In this document: positions 1-5,995 of the stretch, piece by piece
Numbering within the stretch: position 1 is the stretch's first letter
How the letters are laid out: every line of letters begins with the position of its first letter
Assembly: GCA_963602445.1 (NCBI GenBank)
Contig: CAVCIY010000120.1
Location: forward strand, 1 to 5,995
Source of the DNA: Alangreenwoodia sp963602445
GTDB taxonomy: Bacteria > Bacillota > Clostridia > Peptostreptococcales > Anaerovoracaceae
Length of the DNA stretch: 5,995 bases
Direction of reading: 5' to 3'
The notes under the pieces: model-generated
The model's database searches: none
What the model saw: only the letters and a program-made list of their open reading frames with translations
Told to the model about the DNA's origin: nothing
Translations under genes and position numbers: made by a program

Positions 1-2609
1 TATTCTTCGTCAGCGCCGCCGTCTTCCTCTTCATCGCCGTCGCTGTTTATAAGATCTTCAAGAAGATTCATCTGGATACCTTCATTTTCCGCCTCTTCGA
101 CTTCCCTTTCGTGCTCCATATTTGAAACTTCCTCTTCAACCATCTTTTTTTCGTTTTCTTCACTTACAACTCTTGCCATTGAGATAATATCAGTCTCTTC
201 GCCGACCTTCATAATCTTTACACCCTGAGTCGCGCGCTCAAGCTTAGAAACGTCAGATGCGCTTATCCTGATTATCATACCCTTAGAATTGATAAGCATG
301 ATCTCATCATCGTCACTCACAATAAGAGCACCTATAAGCTCACCCGTCTTCTTGAATTTCGTTCTGTCATAAGTGAGAACACCCTTGCCGCCGCGTGCCT
401 GGGTTCTGTAATTTATCTCATCGGCTTCAGACTTTCCGCCGATCAATGTTCTCTTTCCGTATCCGGCACGAGTCACAACAAGCAGATATTTTTTGTCATC
501 CGCAATATCCATGGCAACGACTTCGTCGTTTCTTTCCAATTGGATGGCCTTCACGCCGCCGGCAATTCTGCCCATCGGTCTGACTTCACTTTCCTTAAAT
601 CTTATGCACTTGCCCTTCTTTGAAACAACCATGATCTCGCTGTCACCGAAGGTCTGCTTTACACCTACGAGCTCATCGTCATCTCTAAGAGTAATAGCAA
701 TGATTCCGGTCTTTCTCTTTGTATTGAAATTTTCAAGAGCTGTTCTCTTGATTATACCGTTCTTGGTAACGGCAACGAGATAAGAATCAGACCTGAACTG
801 ACTCATAGGAATAATAGTCGTGATCTTTTCGCCCGGTTCGAGATTTACGAAATTGACAGCAGGAGTTCCGCGTGCCATGCGCTGAGCTTCAGGTATCTCA
901 TAAGCTTTGATATGATGAACCTTGCCGATATTCGTAAATATCATAAGCGTGTCGTGAGTAGAAGTAATCAACATCTTCTTTACGAAATCATTTTCTCTCG
1001 TGGTAAGACCTGTGATTCCCTTTCCTCCGCGCTTTTGGGTCTTATACATATCCATTGCCACTCTCTTCATATAACCGAGATGAGTAAGTGTAATGGCAAC
1101 CTGCTTTTTTTCTATAAGATCCTCTTCATTTTGTTCGCCTTCATCCGGAGCAATCTCTGTCTTTCTTTCATCTCCGAACTTTTCCTTGATTTCAATAAGC
1201 TCTTCCTTGATAACTCCCATCAAAACTTTTTCGTCAGAAAGAATTTCATTGTACCAGTTTATCTTCTTCATAAGCTCAGCATATTCTTCTTCTATCTTTT
1301 CTCTCTCGAGACCTTGGAGTCTCGCAAGTCTCATATCAAGAATAGCCTGAGCCTGAACTTCAGATAAATTAAATCTTTCCACGAGACGCTGCTTTGCGTC
1401 ATTATAGCTTGATCTTATAACCTTAATAACTTCATCTATGTTGTCGAGAGCTATAAGATAACCTTCAAGTATATGAGCTCTGTCCTGAGCTTTCTTTAAA
1501 TCAAATACAGTTCTTCTTCTTACAACTTCCTTTTGGAATTTGATATACTCGGTAAGCATGTCACGAAGATTTAATGTCTTCGGCTGACCGTCCACAAGAG
1601 CGATCATTATCATGCTTATAGTTTCCTGAAGCTGAGTATGCTTGAGAAGCTTATTGCGAACTACATTTGCATTTGCGTCTTTTTTGAGTTCGACAACTAT
1701 TCTCATACCTTCTCTGTCGGATTCATCTCTGATATCCGAGATATTTTCTATCTTCTTATCCTTTACAAGCTCAGCCATTTTCTCTATAAGACGAGCTTTG
1801 TTTACCTGATAAGGAATCTCTGTAAATACTATCTGCTGCCTTCCCTTTGAAGTTTCTTCGATAGTGCTCTTTGAACGCACCTGAACCTTGCCGATACCGG
1901 TGCGGTAAGCTTCCCTTGCGGCATTTTTGCCTATTATCTGCGCACCTGTCGGAAAATCCGGAGCTTTAATAATATCTATAAGTTCTTCTATGTCACATTC
2001 TTCGTCATCGATAAGTCTTACTGTCGCATCGATTACGTCGCTGAGATTGTGAGGAGGTATAGAAGTAGCCATACCTACAGCGATACCGTTTGAGCCGTTT
2101 ACAAGAAGGTTCGGATATCTTGAAGGCAGAACTACAGGCTCCTTCTCATCGCCGTCAAAATTCGGCTGGAAATCTACAGTGTCCTTATTTATATCACGAA
2201 GCATCTGAAGTGCGAGCGGTGTCATACGTGCTTCGGTATATCTCATAGCAGCCGCACTGTCGCCGTCGACAGAACCGAAGTTTCCGTGACCGTCAACGAG
2301 CGGATATCTGATATTCCATTCCTGTGCAAGACGAACCATCGCATCATAAACAGAGCTGTCGCCGTGAGGGTGATATTTACCGAGTACATCACCGACGATA
2401 CGCGCTGATTTTCTGTGAGGCTTGTCCGGCGTTACACCAAGACCCATCATATCGTAGAGAATTCTTCTGTGTACAGGCTTAAGACCGTCTCTTACATCAG
2501 GAAGAGCACGCCCTACTATAACACTCATCGAATAATCTATATATGAAGAACGCATGATGCTGTCTATCTCTTTATGAAGAATTTTAGTGTCTTCAAGAAG
2601 ATTTTCCAT
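1..2609 (-). CDS. gyrA: DNA gyrase subunit A, 3' end at or just beyond the window edge
   Basis: This is the DNA-cleaving and DNA-wrapping subunit of gyrase, which with GyrB introduces negative supercoils ahead of replication and transcription. I read 869 codons without an internal stop or frameshift. The start MENLLEDTK has a good ribosome binding site. The breakage-reunion core holds HPHGDSSVYDA near residues 80-90, the catalytic tyrosine Y124 in AAMRYTEAR, and I176 in GSNGIAVGM, matching the DNA-bending Ile174 of E. coli. S85 and D89 (E. coli S83 and D87) are the unmutated quinolone-contact residues. The canonical GyrA box QKRGGKG lies at 525-531 and opens the beta-pinwheel wrapping domain; this identifies gyrase rather than topoisomerase IV ParC. 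A related QARGGKG lies at 737-743. Residues 816-869 form an acidic tail with 24 Asp/Glu in 54. After the last visible codon comes TA plus one unseen base, so the gene may end exactly there. It follows gyrB by 120 bp. Confidence 0.98.
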   Translation of the reverse strand, partial: MENLLEDTKILHKEIDSIMRSSYIDYSMSVIVGRALPDVRDGLKPVHRRILYDMMGLGVTPDKPHRKSARIVGDVLGKYHPHGDSSVYDAMVRLAQEWNIRYPLVDGHGNFGSVDGDSAAAMRYTEARMTPLALQMLRDINKDTVDFQPNFDGDEKEPVVLPSRYPNLLVNGSNGIAVGMATSIPPHNLSDVIDATVRLIDDEECDIEELIDIIKAPDFPTGAQIIGKNAAREAYRTGIGKVQVRSKSTIEETSKGRQQIVFTEIPYQVNKARLIEKMAELVKDKKIENISDIRDESDREGMRIVVELKKDANANVVRNKLLKHTQLQETISMIMIALVDGQPKTLNLRDMLTEYIKFQKEVVRRRTVFDLKKAQDRAHILEGYLIALDNIDEVIKVIRSSYNDAKQRLVERFNLSEVQAQAILDMRLARLQGLEREKIEEEYAELMKKINWYNEILSDEKVLMGVIKEELIEIKEKFGDERKTEIAPDEGEQNEEDLIEKKQVAITLTHLGYMKRVAMDMYKTQKRGGKGITGLTTRENDFVKKMLITSTHDTLMIFTNIGKVHHIKAYEIPEAQRMARGTPAVNFVNLEPGEKITTIIPMSQFRSDSYLVAVTKNGIIKRTALENFNTKRKTGIIAITLRDDDELVGVKQTFGDSEIMVVSKKGKCIRFKESEVRPMGRIAGGVKAIQLERNDEVVAMDIADDKKYLLVVTRAGYGKRTLIGGKSEADEINYRTQARGGKGVLTYDRTKFKKTGELIGALIVSDDDEIMLINSKGMIIRISASDVSKLERATQGVKIMKVGEETDIISMARVVSEENEKKMVEEEVSNMEHEREVEEAENEGIQMNLLEDLINSDGDEEEDGGADEE

Positions 2610-2618
2610 ATATTTCTA

Positions 2619-2625
2619 CTCCTTT
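2619..2625 (-). promoter_or_regulatory. gyrA ribosome binding site
   Basis: AAAGGAG on the minus strand lies 9 nt ahead of the gyrA ATG at 2607-2609. It is a strong Shine-Dalgarno match and fixes the start. It is also the last part of a three-copy 12-bp tandem repeat. Confidence 0.85.
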
Positions 2626-2654
2626 AAATTTAACTTTAAATTCGACCTTAAATT
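2619..2654 (-). repeat. 12-bp tandem repeat, three copies, in the gyrA leader
   Basis: Read on the minus strand, three consecutive 12-mers occur: AATTTAAGGTCG (2643-2654), AATTTAAAGTTA (2631-2642) and AATTTAAAGGAG (2619-2630). Any two agree at 9 of 12 positions, and the first seven bases are identical in all. The last copy carries the gyrA Shine-Dalgarno sequence; the first has a weaker AAGG. The array may have arisen by slippage. The AT-rich context makes some similarity expected, but the exact 12-bp register is clear. Confidence 0.6.
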
Positions 2655-2658
2655 TAAT

Positions 2659-2726
2659 TTTCAATACTCTATAGTTTTAATTTCAAAACTTCGATTATTT
2701 TAACTTTCAATTTTCGATAATTTCAA
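2659..2726 (-). repeat. Degenerate TTGAAA-type direct repeats in the gyrB-gyrA gap
   Basis: The plus strand shows TTTCAA four times, starting at 2659, 2681, 2705 and 2721. The copies at 2681 and 2705 are each followed by a similar segment: CTTCGATTATTTTAAC and TTTTCGATAATTTCAA. The units at 2659, 2681 and 2705 are thus 22 to 24 bp long and look like decayed tandem copies. No function is evident; very low GC raises the background for such matches. Confidence 0.35.
2697..2726 (-). promoter_or_regulatory. Candidate sigma-A type promoter for gyrA
   Basis: On the minus strand TTGAAA (2721-2726, 5 of 6 to the -35 consensus) is followed after 18 bp by TAAAAT (2697-2702, 5 of 6 to the -10 consensus). 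Transcription would start near 2690 and give a leader of about 80 nt ahead of gyrA. The -35 sits 3 bp after the gyrB stop codon. Matches like this occur by chance in DNA of 18% GC, and gyrA can also be read from upstream because no terminator separates it from gyrB. Confidence 0.3.
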
Positions 2727-2729
2727 TTT

Positions 2730-4649
2730 TTAAACATCGAGATTTTGTACATATTTTGCATTGTCCTCTATGAATTTTCTTCTCGGAGGAACCTTTTCTC
2801 CCATGAGCATTGAGAAAGTATCGTCAGCGCGAGAAAAATCATCTATGGTAACCCTTATAAGAGTCCTTGTCTGATAATCCATAGTCGTCTCCCAAAGCTG
2901 AGTGGCATCCATCTCACCGAGACCTTTGTATCTTTGGATATCAAGTTTCTGTCCCGTGCCAAGTTCGTTCAGCAGCTTTCTTTGCTCTTCTTCGGAATAT
3001 GTATAATACTTTTTCTTTCCCTTTTCGACCTTATAAAGAGGAGGTTGTGCAATATATACATAACCCTTTTCTATAAGAGGTCTCATATATCTGTAGAAGA
3101 AAGTAAGCATAAGTGTGCAGATATGTGCTCCGTCGACGTCGGCATCGGTCATGATAATGATCTTGTGATATCTGAGCTTTGATTCATCAAATTTTTCTCC
3201 TATACCGCATCCGAATGCCGTTATCATATTCTTGATTTCGTCAGAGTTTAAAATTCTGTCAAGCCTTGCCTTCTCTACATTTAAAATCTTGCCTCTGAGA
3301 GGAAGAATTGCCTGTCTTTTTCTGTCACGTCCCGACTTTGCGGAACCGCCGGCCGAATCACCCTCTACTATAAAAATCTCAGAAAGAGCAGGATCTTTTT
3401 CACTGCAATCTGCAAGTTTGCCCGGAAGAGTCATACTGTCAAGAACACTCTTTCTTCTCGTGAGATCTCTTGCCTTTCTCGCAGCTTCCCTTGCGCGTGA
3501 AGCTCTGATTCCCTTTTCTATAATAATCTTTGCCTGCTGCGGATTTTCCTCAAAGAATCTTGTAATATTGTCATTTGTCGCAGCATCCACAAAGCTTCTG
3601 ATTTCGCTGTTTCCAAGCTTAGTCTTTGTCTGTCCCTCAAACTGAGGCTCAGTGAGCTTTACGGAAATAATAGCTGTAAGACCCTCGCGGACATCTTCAC
3701 CTGTCAAAGGATCGTCATTTTCTTTAAGGAACTTATTCTTCTTCGCATAATCATTATATGCTCTTGTAAGAGCGGACTTAAATCCCGTAAGATGAGTTCC
3801 GCCTTCTGTAGTATTTATATTGTTTGCGTAAGATAATATAAATTCACTGTATCTGTCAGTATATTGTAATGCTACTTCGCATTCAAAATTATCCTTAATA
3901 ACCTCAAAATATACTATACTATCGTGAATAGGCTCTTTATTTTTATTTTGGAATGCCACAAATTCTTTTATTCCGCCCTCATAATGGAATTCGAGCTTTT
4001 TATTTTCTTCATCTCTTTCATCTTCGAGAGTAATCTTTATACCCTTATTTAAGAAAGCCATCTCTCTTAATCTGTGCTCAAGAGTTGAAAAATTAAAGAC
4101 TGTGGTATCAAAAATTTCGGCATCAGGCTTAAACCACGTAGTAGTTCCCGTAGTAGTGCTTTTTCCTATTATTTCGAGCGGAGTAACAGTCTTTCCGCGT
4201 TCATATTTCTGTCTATATACATTTCCGTTTCTTCTTACTTCAACTTCCATCGCTTCAGAAAGAGCATTTACTACCGAAGCACCTACGCCGTGAAGACCGC
4301 CGGATACCTTATATCCTCCTCCGCCAAACTTACCGCCGGCATGAAGTACGGTATGAATAACTTCAACCGCCGGAATCCCAAGCTTCGGATGATTGTCAAC
4401 CGGCATTCCTCTTCCGTTATCTGCAACCCTAATGGCATTTTCCTTGGTAATAACAACATTTATCTCCGTACAATAACCCGCAAGAGCTTCATCCACACTG
4501 TTGTCTACGATTTCATATACAAGATGATGAAGTCCTGTTTCGCTTGTTGAACCTATATACATGCCCGGCCTTTTTCTTACCGGCTCAAGTCCTTCCAGTA
4601 CCTGTATTTGCTCAGCATTATAATCCTGCTTAACCATAGTGTCAGGCAT
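2730..4649 (-). CDS. gyrB: DNA gyrase subunit B
   Basis: This is the ATPase subunit of gyrase; ATP binding and hydrolysis in its GHKL domain drive strand passage through the GyrA gate. I begin it at the ATG giving MPDTMVKQDY (639 aa), because GAGGTG lies 6 nt upstream; the in-frame GTG three codons earlier lies within that Shine-Dalgarno and is unlikely to be the start. Visible elements in order: RPGMYIGST (28-36); catalytic-base glutamate E46 in VYEIVDNS; ADNGRGMP with D77; the glycine-rich ATP lid SGGLHGVGASVVNALS (116-131); the QTK loop at 340-342; the TOPRIM motif VEGDSAGGSA with E429; the metal-binding TDADVDGAHI with D502 and D504; QRYKGLGEM (572-580) and the terminal PRRKFIEDNA. The length equals the Bacillus type and lacks the roughly 165-residue insert of E. 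coli. ParE is the alternative, but the adjacent gyrA and recF settle it. Confidence 0.98.
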   Translation of the reverse strand: MPDTMVKQDYNAEQIQVLEGLEPVRKRPGMYIGSTSETGLHHLVYEIVDNSVDEALAGYCTEINVVITKENAIRVADNGRGMPVDNHPKLGIPAVEVIHTVLHAGGKFGGGGYKVSGGLHGVGASVVNALSEAMEVEVRRNGNVYRQKYERGKTVTPLEIIGKSTTTGTTTWFKPDAEIFDTTVFNFSTLEHRLREMAFLNKGIKITLEDERDEENKKLEFHYEGGIKEFVAFQNKNKEPIHDSIVYFEVIKDNFECEVALQYTDRYSEFILSYANNINTTEGGTHLTGFKSALTRAYNDYAKKNKFLKENDDPLTGEDVREGLTAIISVKLTEPQFEGQTKTKLGNSEIRSFVDAATNDNITRFFEENPQQAKIIIEKGIRASRAREAARKARDLTRRKSVLDSMTLPGKLADCSEKDPALSEIFIVEGDSAGGSAKSGRDRKRQAILPLRGKILNVEKARLDRILNSDEIKNMITAFGCGIGEKFDESKLRYHKIIIMTDADVDGAHICTLMLTFFYRYMRPLIEKGYVYIAQPPLYKVEKGKKKYYTYSEEEQRKLLNELGTGQKLDIQRYKGLGEMDATQLWETTMDYQTRTLIRVTIDDFSRADDTFSMLMGEKVPPRRKFIEDNAKYVQNLDV

Positions 4650-4654
4650 TTTTT

Positions 4655-4661
4655 CCACCTC
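4655..4661 (-). promoter_or_regulatory. gyrB ribosome binding site that decides the start
   Basis: The minus strand reads AGAGAGGTGGAAAAAATG. GAGGTG pairs well with the 16S anti-Shine-Dalgarno at 6 nt from the ATG at 4647-4649. The in-frame GTG at 4656-4658 is part of this site and has no Shine-Dalgarno of its own at a suitable distance. Confidence 0.8.
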
Positions 4662-4676
4662 TCTGTTCTTTATCTT

Positions 4677-4743
4677 TTATATAAATTCTTTATATAATTA
4701 TCAGAATAAAATTAATTTTTATATAACTTATTAGCTTATATAA
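4677..4743. repeat. Four copies of the palindrome TTATATAA upstream of gyrB
   Basis: The perfect 8-bp palindrome TTATATAA occurs at 4677-4684, 4690-4697, 4719-4726 and 4736-4743. The last overlaps the candidate -10 element and the other three would lie at or downstream of the transcript start. They may be protein-binding sites, easily melted DNA, or simply products of a gap that is only 16% GC. Confidence 0.45.
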
Positions 4744-4762
4744 AAATTTGTGCAATACTCAA
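4735..4762 (-). promoter_or_regulatory. Candidate sigma-A type promoter for gyrB
   Basis: On the minus strand TTGAGT (4757-4762, 4 of 6) precedes TATAAG (4735-4740, 5 of 6) with a 16-bp spacer. The predicted transcript would start near 4728 and carry a leader of about 80 nt. The gap of 144 bp between recF and gyrB is long enough to hold a promoter and contains no gene. The call rests on consensus matching in very AT-rich DNA. Confidence 0.35.
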
Positions 4763-4802
4763 TTTAACATTTTTATACTATTTTATGCTAAACTTTTCTA
4801 TT

Positions 4803-5891
4803 TTAAATTACATTTCCATTTTCTATTCTTATAATATTAAAATCTCCCAGTTGATTTTTTATATCATCACTTAATTCTGTGGCTGTTATAAAAATCTGAA
4901 TATCCCCAAATGAAGATATTAATTTTTTCTGTCTTTTGCTGTCGAGCTCAGACAAGACATCATCCAAAAGAAGTACCGGCTTTTCACCTTTTTCCTCCTC
5001 TATAAGTCTTATCTCAGCAAGCTTAAGTGAAAGAGCAGCTGTGCGCTGCTGACCCTGGGAGCCGAATTTTCTGACATCCGTTCCGTCGACTTTTATTCCG
5101 AGATCGTCTCTGTGAGGTCCGCAACTTGTCATTTTCCTTGCCATATCCTTTTTTCGGGCATCAAAAAATGACGCTTCAAGAACCTTTCGCTGGGAAATTT
5201 CATCCTCGGCGACTTTTACGTTTGCCTCATAAAAAATATTTATATTCTCTTTTTTATCAGTCAAATCTGAATGAATCTGGCTGCTTATTTTGGATAATTT
5301 TTCTATAAATTTATCCCTATATATTATAATCTTTGCCCCGTATATTGCAAGTTCTTTGTCCCATATGTCAAGCATACCTTCATCCGGAAACTCACTTTTT
5401 AAGAGAGAATTTCGCTGAGCAAGCGTCTTTTTGTATCTCATAAGACTGTCAAAATATACCGGCTTCATCTGGCACAATTCTCTGTCTATAAACTTACGTC
5501 TTTTTTCGGGCTCATCCTTTACTATTCTCATATCATCAGGAGAAAATATGACTACATATACGTGATCGAGAAGCTCTGATATCTTATTTATCTTCACGCC
5601 GTCTATCTTAATTCCTTTTTTATTCTTATAGTAACCTATATCAATAGACAACTTTTCCCCGTCCTTTTTAAGAAAGGTTGAGACTTTTGCTGTATCACTT
5701 CCGAATCTTATAAGCTCACTGTCTTTTGATGTTCTGAAAGACCTTCCGAGAGAAGTTATGTAAAGAGCCTCAAGAAGATTTGTCTTTCCCTGAGCATTTT
5801 CCCCGAGAATAATATTTATATTTCTGTCAAATTTTACATCCTGATCATGATAATTTCTAAAATCTTTAATATGAATATTTTCAAAATACAT
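4803..5891 (-). CDS. recF: DNA replication and repair protein RecF
   Basis: RecF is a cytoplasmic SMC/ABC-like ATPase that binds DNA at gaps and, with RecO and RecR, loads RecA for recombinational repair and replication restart. The 362-residue product is close to the usual length (about 360-370). It opens with the typical MYFENIHIKDFRNY, has Walker A GENAQGKT at 30-37 with K36, the ABC signature SQGQQR at 278-283, Walker B VLLLDD at 306-311 and the D-loop SELD at 314-317. Residues 256-263, SCGPHRDD, are also a family hallmark. The ATG is the only sensible start: an in-frame TAA lies three codons upstream and the family's first strand begins immediately. The Shine-Dalgarno is weak (GAAAGA, 9 nt away), unlike those of gyrB and gyrA, which suggests lower translation. 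The stop is 144 bp before gyrB. No remB/DUF370 gene lies between, unlike in Bacillus subtilis. Confidence 0.98.
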   Translation of the reverse strand: MYFENIHIKDFRNYHDQDVKFDRNINIILGENAQGKTNLLEALYITSLGRSFRTSKDSELIRFGSDTAKVSTFLKKDGEKLSIDIGYYKNKKGIKIDGVKINKISELLDHVYVVIFSPDDMRIVKDEPEKRRKFIDRELCQMKPVYFDSLMRYKKTLAQRNSLLKSEFPDEGMLDIWDKELAIYGAKIIIYRDKFIEKLSKISSQIHSDLTDKKENINIFYEANVKVAEDEISQRKVLEASFFDARKKDMARKMTSCGPHRDDLGIKVDGTDVRKFGSQGQQRTAALSLKLAEIRLIEEEKGEKPVLLLDDVLSELDSKRQKKLISSFGDIQIFITATELSDDIKNQLGDFNIIRIENGNVI

Positions 5892-5908
5892 ATTGTATTA
5901 TCTTTCGT

Positions 5909-5994
5909 CTTTCACCCGCTTATTTCTTATTTTGCCCGCTTATTTTGCATTTTGTCTGCTCGACATTTTTTAGCATTTTATCCGCTCGACATTT
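5909..5994. repeat. Degenerate short repeats upstream of recF
   Basis: Four related units occur, with plus-strand cores ATCCGC (5980-5985), GTCTGC (5954-5959), GCCCGC (5934-5939) and ACCCGC (5914-5919), at intervals of 26, 20 and 20 bp. The two rightmost units are a 22-bp pair matching at 20 positions (5947-5968 and 5973-5994), ending in GCTCGACATTT. The two leftmost share CCCGCTTATTT. On the minus strand the general form is GCRGRYAAAATR. The periods are not multiples of three, which argues against a repeat-coding frame. The array may continue past the window edge. Confidence 0.6.
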
Positions 5995-5995
5995 T

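Noticed and set aside
912..1367. Plus-strand open frame of 151 codons
   Set aside because: It lies wholly antisense to gyrA, has no recognisable domain and no convincing ribosome binding site. It is a shadow of the gyrA codon pattern.
2230..2370. Possible quinolone-resistance changes in GyrA
   Set aside because: The key positions are S85 and D89, equivalent to the unmutated E. coli S83 and D87.
2640..2665. Inverted TTAAATT and AATTTAA as a possible terminator between gyrB and gyrA
   Set aside because: The stem is seven A-T pairs only, with no G-C pairs and no following T-run on the minus strand, so it would not stop transcription.
3232..3645. Plus-strand open frame of 137 codons
   Set aside because: It is antisense to the TOPRIM-encoding part of gyrB, and the conserved gyrB frame explains the sequence fully. 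Its hydrophobic look comes from reversed charged codons.
5897..5902. GATAAT, a -10-like hexamer before recF
   Set aside because: It ends about 5 nt before the start codon and has no -35 match at a proper distance (AAATAA is there instead).
5978..5986. TTATCCGCT, resembling a DnaA box
   Set aside because: It matches the consensus TTATCCACA at 7 of 9 positions and stands alone; the other repeat units diverge from a DnaA box. It is better explained as part of the local repeat.
5920..5995. A minus-strand frame open from the right edge to a TAA at 5920-5922, possibly the tail of an upstream gene
   Set aside because: Only about 24 codons are visible, they match no protein end I recognise, and they run through repeats whose periods break the reading frame. 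It cannot be supported without the sequence to the right.

Overview
The window is a conserved bacterial housekeeping block read entirely from the minus strand, in the order recF, gyrB, gyrA. It most resembles the replication-origin-proximal operon of low-GC Bacillota (dnaA-dnaN-recF-gyrB-gyrA). The GyrB is the short Gram-positive type without the large enterobacterial insert, intergenic DNA is very AT-rich (16-18% GC in the two internal gaps by hand count), and AGA/ATA codons are frequent. I would place it in Clostridia or a relative, but the sequence alone does not let me name a genus.

Layout, right to left in the direction of transcription. 5892-5995 is noncoding-looking DNA with four degenerate copies of a short repeat. 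4803-5891 is recF, complete at 362 aa. 4659-4802 is a 144-bp AT-rich gap with a candidate promoter and four copies of the palindrome TTATATAA. 2730-4649 is gyrB, complete at 639 aa; I start it at an ATG rather than at the upstream in-frame GTG, which lies inside the Shine-Dalgarno sequence. 2610-2729 is a 120-bp AT-rich gap with two families of short direct repeats and a candidate promoter. 1-2609 is gyrA, 869 codons visible, running to the left edge; the next codon begins TA, so it is either the stop or a tyrosine.

GyrA and GyrB together form DNA gyrase (A2B2), the ATP-driven negative supercoiling enzyme. RecF is an SMC/ABC-like ATPase that loads RecA at gaps through RecOR. No GC-rich hairpin followed by a T-run separates the genes, so read-through from recF into gyrA is plausible, with internal promoters possibly boosting the gyrase genes.

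I found no mobile element, CRISPR array, RNA gene or novel defence or biosynthetic system. The plus strand carries only antisense shadow frames. What deserves a second look is all intergenic: the repeats ahead of recF, the palindromes ahead of gyrB, and the 12-bp tandem repeat whose last unit supplies the gyrA ribosome binding site.
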